From an uncultured Methylobacteriaceae bacterium (GTDB lineage: Bacteria > Pseudomonadota > Alphaproteobacteria > Rhizobiales > Beijerinckiaceae), in the NCBI GenBank assembly GCA_937872715.1, contig CALMTJ010000211.1, forward strand, positions 1 to 9,432: 9,432 bases of DNA, in the 5' to 3' direction. Under the pieces are notes generated by a model. The model did not search any database. It saw only the letters and a program-made list of their open reading frames with translations, and was not told the DNA's origin. The translations under genes and the position numbers were made by a program. Position 1 is the stretch's first letter. Each line of letters begins with the position of its first letter. This document shows positions 1 through 5,288 of the stretch, in pieces.

Positions 1-452
1 TTGCCCTTGCCGACGCTCTCGAGCTTGCGCGTCCCGACCTTCGGGACCGGGCCGGCGATGGCCGGCGCGGCCGGCGCTTCGGCCTTCTCGCCCTCCTCCG
101 GCGCCTCGAACATCAGCCCGAACTGCACGGACGGGTCGAAGAAGCCGGTCAGCGCATCGAAGGGGACGCGCAGGCGTTCCGCGATGCCCGAGAAGGACAG
201 GCCGACCTCGAAGGCCGTCTCGGCCACCACGAGGTTGTCGTATTGGTGCTGGAGGACGATGGTCATGTCCTGCGGGTAGCGCTCGCGAAGCCGCTGCGAC
301 AGCCGGACCCCGGGATGCTCCGTCCGGAACGAGATGTAGAAATGGTGCTCGCCCGGCAGCCCGTCGCGGGTCGCATCGGTGAGGATGCGGCGGACCACGC
401 CCTTGAGCGCCTCCTGGACCAGGAGGTCGTAGCGGATGAGGTCCGTCGGCAT
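1..452 (-). CDS. sspB: SspB family ClpXP adaptor protein (partial, 3' end outside window)
   Basis: Reading the minus strand from an ATG at 452-450 gives 150 open codons running off the left edge. The N-terminus begins MPTDLIRYDLLVQEALKGVV, followed by GEHHFYISFRTEHPGV, a YPQDMTIVLQHQYDNL segment and an FDPSVQFGLMF segment. This is the signature of the alphaproteobacterial SspB-like family (COG3814). SspB is a cytoplasmic adaptor that binds ssrA-tagged and some native proteins and hands them to ClpXP. The folded substrate-binding domain occupies about residues 1-117. After it comes an Ala/Pro/Glu-rich linker, which in this family leads to a short C-terminal ClpX-binding tail; that tail lies beyond the window. 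The ATG at 452 is chosen because the family starts just before the (T/D)xIRYD block. No strong Shine-Dalgarno is seen. The gene diverges from thyA. Identification is by remembered family sequence. Confidence 0.9.
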   Translation of the reverse strand, partial: MPTDLIRYDLLVQEALKGVVRRILTDATRDGLPGEHHFYISFRTEHPGVRLSQRLRERYPQDMTIVLQHQYDNLVVAETAFEVGLSFSGIAERLRVPFDALTGFFDPSVQFGLMFEAPEEGEKAEAPAAPAIAGPVPKVGTRKLESVGKG

Positions 453-661
453 CGACAGCGATGGCGCCTTGGCGGTCGGGGGAATACGGGATCGATCCTG
501 TCCAGTTGCGGCCCGGGCCGGACCGCAGTCAAGCCCAAGGCTGCGCGACCGGAGGTCCCGTCGCGAAATGGTGCGCGTGGCGGGCATCGGGGCCACAATC
601 CTGTCGAGCCCCGGCACGTTCCGATTGCCGGCCCGGCAGGAGGGCCGTAGAGCCGGCATTC
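453..661. promoter_or_regulatory. Divergent intergenic region between sspB and thyA
   Basis: This 209-bp gap separates the divergent starts of sspB and thyA, so it should carry promoters for both. I could not point to a convincing -35/-10 pair on either strand. Near the thyA start there is a strong Shine-Dalgarno-like AGGAGGG at 638-644. It is 17 nt from the ATG, which is too far for normal use. It lies inside a possible hairpin loop, described separately. Open frames crossing the gap are GC-driven and not gene-like. Confidence 0.5.
626..658 (+). promoter_or_regulatory. Possible stem-loop in the thyA leader enclosing an SD-like sequence
   Basis: TGCCGGC at 626-632 can pair with GCCGGCA at 652-658, a 7-bp stem around a 19-nt loop. 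The loop contains AGGAGGG (638-644), and the stem ends 3 nt before the thyA ATG at 662. An alternative small hairpin, TGCCG-GCC-CGGCA at 626-638, uses the same left arm, so the two folds exclude each other. The core GCCGGC is itself palindromic and common in GC-rich DNA, so chance is a real possibility. Confidence 0.25.
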
Positions 662-1456
662 ATGCAGGCCTATCACGACCTCCTCCGCCGCATCCTGCGG
701 GAGGGCGCGACCAAGACGGACCGGACCGGCACCGGCACGCTGTCCGTCTTCGGACACCAGATGCGCTTCGACCTGTCGCAGGGCTTCCCGCTCGTCACCA
801 CCAAGCGGGTGCACCTGAAATCGATCGTGCACGAGCTCGTCTGGTTCCTGCGGGGCGAGACGAATATCGGCTACCTCCGCGAGAACGGCGTCGGCATCTG
901 GGACGAATGGGCGGACGAGCGGGGCGAGCTCGGACCCGTCTACGGCAAGCAATGGCGCTCGTGGACCGCGCCGGACGGCCGGACGATCGACCAGATCGCC
1001 TCCGTCGAGGAGGAGATCCGCCGCAACCCGGATTCCCGCAGGCTGGTCGTTTCCGCCTGGAACCCGGCCGATCTCGACCGGATGGCGCTCGCTCCCTGCC
1101 ATTGCCTGTTCCAGTTCTACGTGGCGGGCGGCCGGCTCTCCTGCCAGCTCTACCAGCGCTCCGGCGACGCCTTCCTGGGCGTGCCCTTCAACATCGCCTC
1201 CTATGCGCTCCTGACCCACATGATGGCCCAGTCGACCGGCCTCGCCGTCGGCGACTTCGTGCACAGCTTCGGCGACGCCCACCTGTATTCGAACCACCTC
1301 GACCAGGCTCGCCTGCAACTCGCCCGCGAGCCGCGGCCCCTGCCACGTCTCGTTCTCAACCCGTCCGTGCGGTCGATCTTCGATTTCGGCTATGACGACG
1401 TGGCGGTGGACGGCTACGATCCCGCCCCGGCCATACGGGCGCCCGTGGCGGTGTAG
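662..1456 (+). CDS. thyA: Thymidylate synthase (ThyA)
   Basis: Cytoplasmic enzyme that methylates dUMP to dTMP using 5,10-methylene-tetrahydrofolate and releases dihydrofolate. The 264-residue product has the same length as E. coli ThyA, and its key residues fall at the same numbers. These are Arg21 in the DRTGTGT loop, Glu58, Trp80, Arg126-Arg127 (SRR) and the nucleophile Cys146 in LAPCH. Arg166 (QRS), Asp169, Asn177 (PFN) and His207/Tyr209 (HLY) complete the dUMP and folate sites. The C-terminus IRAPVAV matches the folate-closing tail of the family. The ATG at 662 is chosen because it aligns exactly with the E. coli start; no in-frame upstream start makes sense and the local ribosome site is weak. 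The next gene starts 4 nt after the stop, and folA lies beyond a two-gene insertion, so the normal thyA-folA pair is interrupted. Confidence 0.98.
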   Translation: MQAYHDLLRRILREGATKTDRTGTGTLSVFGHQMRFDLSQGFPLVTTKRVHLKSIVHELVWFLRGETNIGYLRENGVGIWDEWADERGELGPVYGKQWRSWTAPDGRTIDQIASVEEEIRRNPDSRRLVVSAWNPADLDRMALAPCHCLFQFYVAGGRLSCQLYQRSGDAFLGVPFNIASYALLTHMMAQSTGLAVGDFVHSFGDAHLYSNHLDQARLQLAREPRPLPRLVLNPSVRSIFDFGYDDVAVDGYDPAPAIRAPVAV

Positions 1457-1460
1457 GCGG

Positions 1461-1886
1461 ATGTTTTCCCGCGCTCAGCTCCTGGACGTGGCGATGTCCA
1501 AACTGTCGGATGGACGCCTCCTCCTGCAGCATGGGCGATGGTCCAACAGCTACTACCTGTACGGTTACGCCATCGAGATCCTTCTCAAGGCGATCATCGC
1601 GAGCCTCTTCCGGGCCGACGAGATCCCGGACAGGAAGTTCGTTGACCAGGTCCACACGCACGATCTCCAAAGACTCGTCGGACTGGCCAAGCTCGCGGCG
1701 AGCCTGGACGATCGGCGACGCGATCTCGAGTTCTCGCGCCGCTGGTCGGTCGTGGTAAGGTGGGACGAGGCGGCCAGGTACCGCCTGATCGGCGCCGATG
1801 AGGCGCGGGAGATGGCAGACGCCATCGAGGAGCCGGCCTATGGAGTGTTCGCGTGGCTAAGGCCGCACCTTCCGAGCCCACCATAG
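1461..1886 (+). CDS. HEPN-domain protein (putative toxin-like or RNA-binding accessory protein)
   Basis: A 141-residue, largely helical protein. Residues 5-25 (AQLLDVAMSKLSDGRLLL) and the block YYLYGYAIEILLKA at 31-44 match the 'YYLAGYAVE.aLKA' helix of HEPN proteins. A loop with HTHDLQRLV (65-73) and a later W..EARY-like block (WDEAARY, 101-107) complete the pattern of this HEPN subgroup. HEPN domains are small helical bundles found in RNase toxins, abortive-infection and CRISPR-linked proteins, and also in non-catalytic proteins. The common R-x4-6-H active-site pattern is met only by R58-x6-H65, which lies in a loop, so catalysis is uncertain. The start at 1461 preserves the full first helix. 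It sits 4 nt after thyA and the SD is poor, which suggests translational coupling. GC is about 63% over 1501-1800, below thyA. The partner gene overlaps its 3' end. Function is inferred only at domain level. Confidence 0.8.
   Translation: MFSRAQLLDVAMSKLSDGRLLLQHGRWSNSYYLYGYAIEILLKAIIASLFRADEIPDRKFVDQVHTHDLQRLVGLAKLAASLDDRRRDLEFSRRWSVVVRWDEAARYRLIGADEAREMADAIEEPAYGVFAWLRPHLPSPP
1842..1845 (+). promoter_or_regulatory. Ribosome binding site supporting the GTG start of the HEPN partner
   Basis: GGAG lies 7 nt before the GTG at 1853, inside the end of the HEPN gene. It supports this GTG over later starts, since no ATG occurs in frame until residue 92. Confidence 0.5.
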
Positions 1887-2245
1887 AGGCCGGACAAAGG
1901 GTTCTCGACACCCTCAGATCCAACCGAGTGCCGGTTCACGCGGCCGCCTGGGTCCTCGACCCGGATCGCGACCGATGGACCCTCAACGTGGTTTCGGATT
2001 GGTACGCGGGCACTCTGTCACAGCCCCACGAGGTGCTGGCTCGCCTTCTCTCCGACAACGGGATCCTGGCCGGTTTCCCGTCTCTCGATCTCGCGGATGT
2101 CGTTCCGGTCCGCCGTGACAGCGAAATGGGTGAGGCGCTCGTGTCCTTGTCTCCGCTGGCTCGGCGATCGCCTCGTCGGCTGGAGGACCAGTTCGCGTCC
2201 GGCATCTTCATCCCGGATGCCGTCCTCTACGACACTGCAGCTTGA
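1853..2245 (+). CDS. Unknown protein encoded with the HEPN protein
   Basis: A 130-residue protein beginning at GTG and overlapping the HEPN gene by 34 nt, with a GGAG ribosome site at 1842-1845. I do not recognise a named family. A core of alternating hydrophobic stretches, VHAAAWVLDPDRDRWTLNVV (28-47), is followed by a helix-like segment, EVLARLLSDN (60-69), then LDLADVVPV (78-86), and ends in GIFIPDAVLYDT (117-128). From memory this resembles a class of uncharacterised small proteins with a pattern like 'AAFW...W.L.iaSp' near the start and 'G..i.dAyiY' at the end. I cannot confirm that here. There is no signal peptide, membrane segment or metal-binding motif, and no nucleotidyltransferase GS...DxD motif. 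The overlap with HEPN suggests that the two are made together, as partner or antidote genes often are; that role is inference. folA starts 37 nt after its stop. Confidence 0.75.
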   Translation: MAKAAPSEPTIEAGQRVLDTLRSNRVPVHAAAWVLDPDRDRWTLNVVSDWYAGTLSQPHEVLARLLSDNGILAGFPSLDLADVVPVRRDSEMGEALVSLSPLARRSPRRLEDQFASGIFIPDAVLYDTAA

Positions 2246-2282
2246 GGCAAGCGAGCGCTCGGCCCACGTCGAACCGCGTCCA

Positions 2283-2792
2283 TTGGCTACCGCCCTCGCG
2301 CTCGTCGCCGCAATCGCCGCCAACGGCGTCATCGGGCGCGACAACGCGCTTGCCTGGCGGCTCGGCACGGACATGCGGCGCTTCAAGGCGCTGACGGTCG
2401 GCAAGCCGCTGATCATGGGCCGACGGACCTGGGATTCGATCGGCAGACCTCTCCCGGGACGGGAGACGGTCGTGGTGACGCGCACGGCGCGCTTCACGGC
2501 TCCCGGCGCGGTAGTCGCCCATGGCTGGGCCGAAGCCATGGAGATCGCCGGCCAGTCGGCGGCCCGGATGGGAGCGGACAGCATCGCGGTGGTGGGCGGG
2601 GCCGAGATCTACCGGCTGGCGCTGCCGGAGGCGGCGGTTCTCCACCTGACCCTCGTCCATGCACGGCCGGAGGGCGACACCCTGTTCCCGCCCTACAACC
2701 CGGCCGCGTTCCGCGAGACGTTTCGCGAACACCACCCGGCCGGTCCGCGGGACGAGCACGCGTTCGACTTCGTCGACCTTCGTCGCGTGTGA
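2283..2792 (+). CDS. folA: Dihydrofolate reductase (FolA)
   Basis: Reduces dihydrofolate to tetrahydrofolate with NADPH in the cytoplasm, restoring the cofactor spent by ThyA. From the TTG at 2283 the protein has 169 residues, close to the 159 of E. coli. Visible family marks are AAIAANGVIGRDNALAW (9-25), the active-site acid Asp30 in LGTD and the helix RRFKALT. They continue with PLIMGRRTWDSIGRPLPGR (42-60), which holds the cofactor and folate-binding residues, and VVGGAEIY (103-110), the NADPH-binding Gly-Gly turn. The usual Pro before Trp (LPW) and the Pro in LPxD are replaced (LAW, LGTD), a mild variation. The TTG is chosen by alignment with the family N-terminus. An in-frame ATG at 2217 would add 22 residues unlike the family and overlap the upstream gene. 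Neither start has a clear SD, so translation may depend on coupling to the accessory gene upstream. Confidence 0.95.
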   Translation: MATALALVAAIAANGVIGRDNALAWRLGTDMRRFKALTVGKPLIMGRRTWDSIGRPLPGRETVVVTRTARFTAPGAVVAHGWAEAMEIAGQSAARMGADSIAVVGGAEIYRLALPEAAVLHLTLVHARPEGDTLFPPYNPAAFRETFREHHPAGPRDEHAFDFVDLRRV

Positions 2793-2819
2793 CCGCTCTT
2801 AACCGCGATGGCCTCCTCC

Positions 2820-2881
2820 CGTTGACGCGCGGGCGCCCTCACCCCACCTGCTCCGCTTGACTCGTCGACACCCCGTCAACG
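2820..2881. promoter_or_regulatory. Spaced 8-bp inverted repeat upstream of hflK
   Basis: CGTTGACG at 2820-2827 is the exact reverse complement of CGTCAACG at 2874-2881, with 46 nt between them. A second TTGAC at 2857-2861 also pairs with GTCAA at 2875-2879. TTGAC is also the -35 core of sigma70-type promoters, so one or both could be promoter elements. I see no convincing -10 at the right distance. The folA-hflK gap is 141 bp, enough for an hflKC promoter. Confidence 0.3.
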
Positions 2882-2900
2882 ACAAGCGCGCCGGCTCCCT

Positions 2901-2922
2901 CGGGGCCGCAGGCCCTGAAGGA
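2901..2922 (+). promoter_or_regulatory. Hairpin next to the hflK ribosome binding site
   Basis: CGGGGCC (2901-2907) pairs with GGCCCTG (2911-2917) around a GCA loop, giving 7 bp including one G-U pair. It directly abuts AAGGA at 2918-2922, the likely hflK ribosome site, 11 nt before the ATG at 2934. It has no T-tract, so it does not look like a terminator. It could affect access to the ribosome site. Confidence 0.3.
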
Positions 2923-2933
2923 TGTCTCGCTTA

Positions 2934-4079
2934 ATGCCTTGGAGCAACGGAGGCGGCGGCGGCGGCCCGTGGGGGCAGCGCGGCGGCGGATCGGGCGGCC
3001 CTTGGGGCTCCGGCCCGTCCGGCGGCGGCAACAAGCCGCCGGACCTCGAGGACATCATCCGGCGCGGGCAGGACCGCATCCGCAGCATGGTCCCGGGCGG
3101 CGCCCAGATGGGGGGCCGGGGCGTAGCCCTGATCGCGCTCGCGGCGCTCGCCGTGTGGGCGATGACGGGCATCTACACGGTGCGGCCGGACGAGGTCGGC
3201 GTGAACCAGATCTTCGGCCGCTTCGTCGGGCTCAGCAAGGAGGGGTTGAGCTACAACCTCCCCTATCCGATCGGCAGCGTGATGAAGCCGAACGTGACGA
3301 CGCTGCGCACCATCGAGATCGGGGTCAGGGCCGAAGGTCCGCGACGTCTTCCCCAGAGGGTCGGGGGCGGCGACGACGGCCTCATGCTGACCGGCGACGA
3401 GAACATCGTCGACATCGACTTCACCCTGCAATGGCAGGTCGACCCCGCCAAGGTCACGGATTTCGTGTTCAACATCGCGAACCCGGACGGCTCCGTGAGA
3501 TCGGTGGCCGAGAGCGCCATGCGGGAGGTGATCGGCCGGCGCAACATCCAGACGATCCTGACGGTGGACCGCGCCGCGATCGAGGCGGAGGTGAAGCAGA
3601 TCGGCCAGGAGACGCTGAACCATTACGGGGCGGGCGTCGAGATCCTGCGGGTGAACCTGCAGAAGGTGGACCCGCCGAGCCAGGTCATCGACGCGTTCCG
3701 GGATGTCCAGGCGGCCCGCCAGGACCAGGACCGCGTCCGCAACGAGGCCGAGACCTATGCGAGCCGCGTCGTCCCCGAGGCGCGGGGCGAATCCACCAAG
3801 ATCACGCAGGGCGCGGAAGCCTATCGGGAGCGCTCCATCGCCGAGGCGAACGGGCAGTCCTCGCGCTTCGCGCAGGTCTACGACGAATACAAGAAGGCCC
3901 CGCAGGTGATCCGCGAGCGCATCTTCCTCGAGACCATGGAGCGCGTGCTCGGCGGCGCGGACAAGATCATCCTGGACCAGAGCGGCGCGGGCGCGGGCGT
4001 CGTCCCCTACCTCCCGCTGGGCGAGGCCGGGCGCCGGCCGACGCCCGGCCTCCCGAACCAGCCGGGGGCCGGCCGATGA
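2934..4079 (+). CDS. hflK: FtsH modulator subunit HflK (SPFH/band 7 protein)
   Basis: Inner-membrane protein that assembles with HflC around the FtsH protease and modulates its degradation of membrane proteins. The product has 381 residues. A Gly-rich cytoplasmic N-terminus (MPWSNGGGGGGPWG, residues 1-33) is typical of HflK. It is followed by one membrane segment at about 63-82 and the SPFH domain at about 83-250, with TVRPDEVGVNQIFGRF and LTGDENIVDIDF. A charged helical stretch (about 255-320) and a Gly/Pro-rich tail complete it. The ATG at 2934 is preferred to that at 2922. It gives the classic MPW start and has AAGGA upstream, whereas the earlier ATG would have its SD touching the start codon. 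It overlaps hflC by 4 nt (ATGA). No truncation or frameshift is seen. Confidence 0.96.
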   Translation: MPWSNGGGGGGPWGQRGGGSGGPWGSGPSGGGNKPPDLEDIIRRGQDRIRSMVPGGAQMGGRGVALIALAALAVWAMTGIYTVRPDEVGVNQIFGRFVGLSKEGLSYNLPYPIGSVMKPNVTTLRTIEIGVRAEGPRRLPQRVGGGDDGLMLTGDENIVDIDFTLQWQVDPAKVTDFVFNIANPDGSVRSVAESAMREVIGRRNIQTILTVDRAAIEAEVKQIGQETLNHYGAGVEILRVNLQKVDPPSQVIDAFRDVQAARQDQDRVRNEAETYASRVVPEARGESTKITQGAEAYRERSIAEANGQSSRFAQVYDEYKKAPQVIRERIFLETMERVLGGADKIILDQSGAGAGVVPYLPLGEAGRRPTPGLPNQPGAGR

Positions 4080-5008
4080 GCGCCACGTTCCGGACGGCCG
4101 CGGTCGCGATCGCGGCCGTGGTCCTCGTCATCCTGTTCGCATCCGTGTTCGTGGTCCAGCAGACGCAGACCGCTCTCGTCCTGCGCTTCGGCGCGGTGCG
4201 GCCCGTCGGCGCCGGGCCGGGCCTGCCCTCCGGCCTCGCGCCCGGGCTGCATTTCAAGGTGCCGCTGATCGACAACGTCGTTTATTTCGACCGGCGCGTG
4301 CTCGATCTCGACCTGCCGGCCCAGGAGGTGATCGCCTCCGACCAGAAGCGTCTCGTCGTCGATTCGTTCGCCCGTTACCGCATCCTCGATCCGCTGCGCT
4401 TCTACCAGTCGGTGAACTCCATCCCGGGGGCTAACAACCGGCTCGGCTCCATCACGAGCTCGACCGTCAGGAGCGTCCTGGCCGACGCCACGTTCAGCTC
4501 CATCGTCCGGACGGAGCGCGAGAACCTCATCAAGCGCATCGCCTCGGAGGTGAACGCCTCCGCGCGCGGGCTCGGCGTGGAGGTCGTGGACGTGCGGCTG
4601 CGGCGGGTCGACCTGCCGGAGCAGAACAGCCAGGCGGTGTTCCAGCGCATGCAGACGGAGCGCCAGCGGGAGGCGACCGACATCCGGGCGCAGGGCACGC
4701 AGATCGCCCAGGGCATCCGGGCGAGGGCCGACCGCGACGTCACCGTCATCGTGGCCGATGCCAGCCGCAAGGCGGAGGAGCTGCGCGGCAACGGCGATGC
4801 CGAGCGCAACCGCATCCTGGCCGAAGCCTATGGACGGGACCCCGAATTCTTCAACTTCTACCGGAGCATGCAGGCCTACGAGGCGTCCCTGAAGCCGGGA
4901 GAGACCCGCATGGTCCTGTCGCCGAACTCCGATTTTTTCCGGTTCTTCAACGACCCGACGGGGCGGGCTCGGACGTCCGCGGACACCCCGGCGCCGTCCC
5001 GCCCCTGA
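4076..5008 (+). CDS. hflC: FtsH modulator subunit HflC (SPFH/band 7 protein)
   Basis: Partner of HflK in the inner-membrane HflKC complex bound to FtsH. The 310-residue protein starts at an ATG overlapping the hflK stop (ATGA), indicating translational coupling and equal production of the two subunits. An N-terminal membrane anchor occupies about residues 8-27. It is followed by the SPFH domain with VVQQTQTALVLRFGAVR (26-42), PGLHFKVPLIDNV, the FDRRVLDLD strand and ASDQKRLVVDSFARYRI (87-103). VEVVDVRLRRVDLPEQ (168-183) ends the core. A helical region then contains MQTERQREATDIRAQG (192-207), the conserved block preceding the coiled segment of HflC, and FFNFYRSMQAYE near the C-terminus. In E. 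coli the hflKC pair lies near miaA too; here miaA is about 3.4 kb downstream of hflC with other genes in between. Confidence 0.96.
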   Translation: MSATFRTAAVAIAAVVLVILFASVFVVQQTQTALVLRFGAVRPVGAGPGLPSGLAPGLHFKVPLIDNVVYFDRRVLDLDLPAQEVIASDQKRLVVDSFARYRILDPLRFYQSVNSIPGANNRLGSITSSTVRSVLADATFSSIVRTERENLIKRIASEVNASARGLGVEVVDVRLRRVDLPEQNSQAVFQRMQTERQREATDIRAQGTQIAQGIRARADRDVTVIVADASRKAEELRGNGDAERNRILAEAYGRDPEFFNFYRSMQAYEASLKPGETRMVLSPNSDFFRFFNDPTGRARTSADTPAPSRP

Positions 5009-5023
5009 CGAGATCGGATTACG

Positions 5024-5218
5024 ATGCGCGACCTCTTCGCCGCGCTCGGTCTTGCGCTCGCGGTGGAGGGATTGCTGTTCGCCTCGTTCCCCGGCGCGGT
5101 GCAGAGGGCGCTCCTCGAAGCGGCGGGCTCGCCGCGCGATCGCATGAGGATCGTCGGCCTCGTTTCCGCCATCCTCGGCGTCGTGATCGTATGGGCGGCC
5201 CGGCGGCTCGCAATTTGA
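5024..5218 (+). CDS. DUF2065 family small membrane protein
   Basis: A 64-residue protein with two hydrophobic segments, about residues 4-22 (LFAALGLALAVEGLLFASF) and 42-59 (RIVGLVSAILGVVIVWAA). They are joined by a charged loop containing SPRDRMR. Length, the Glu in the first membrane helix (E15) and the 'R..G' start of the second helix fit DUF2065, the family of E. coli YjeT, whose function is unknown. In proteobacteria this gene is often found just after hflC, as here with a 15-nt gap, suggesting co-transcription and a link to membrane protein quality control. That link is contextual only. Confidence 0.88.
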   Translation: MRDLFAALGLALAVEGLLFASFPGAVQRALLEAAGSPRDRMRIVGLVSAILGVVIVWAARRLAI

Positions 5219-5245
5219 CCCGAAAGGGGCCATTCTCACCGTTCA

Positions 5246-5268
5246 GGGCGGCCGGGGACGATCCGCCC
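5246..5268 (+). other. Hairpin in the DUF2065-degP gap
   Basis: GGGCGG (5246-5251) can pair with CCGCCC (5263-5268) over an 11-nt loop in the 70-bp gap before degP. There is no T-tract. It could lie in the degP leader or partly attenuate read-through, but GC richness makes short stems common. A smaller CCC-GAAA-GGG hairpin lies at 5219-5228, right after the DUF2065 stop. Confidence 0.25.
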
Positions 5269-5288
5269 GCCGCGTCGCGAGGTTCCGG

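Noticed and set aside
263..1318. 351-codon minus-strand open frame opposite thyA
   Set aside because: It covers the antisense of thyA, whose identity is certain. Long antisense frames are expected at about 70% GC, and the translation is low-complexity and unlike known proteins.
1853..2245. HEPN partner as an MNT nucleotidyltransferase
   Set aside because: No GS followed by DxD pattern is present, and the strand-helix layout does not fit.
1441..2290. Transposon or site-specific insertion ends flanking the accessory module
   Set aside because: I found no inverted or direct repeats at the borders and no recombinase gene, so the mode of entry is unknown.
2939..4075. Long N-terminal extension of HflC through hflK in a different frame
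   Set aside because: The frame is open only by composition. The family start and membrane anchor begin at 4076, with the ATGA overlap.
4007..5239. 410-codon minus-strand open frame opposite hflC and the DUF2065 gene
   Set aside because: Antisense to two well-supported genes; the translation is rich in Arg, Gly, His and Asp, typical of a shadow frame.
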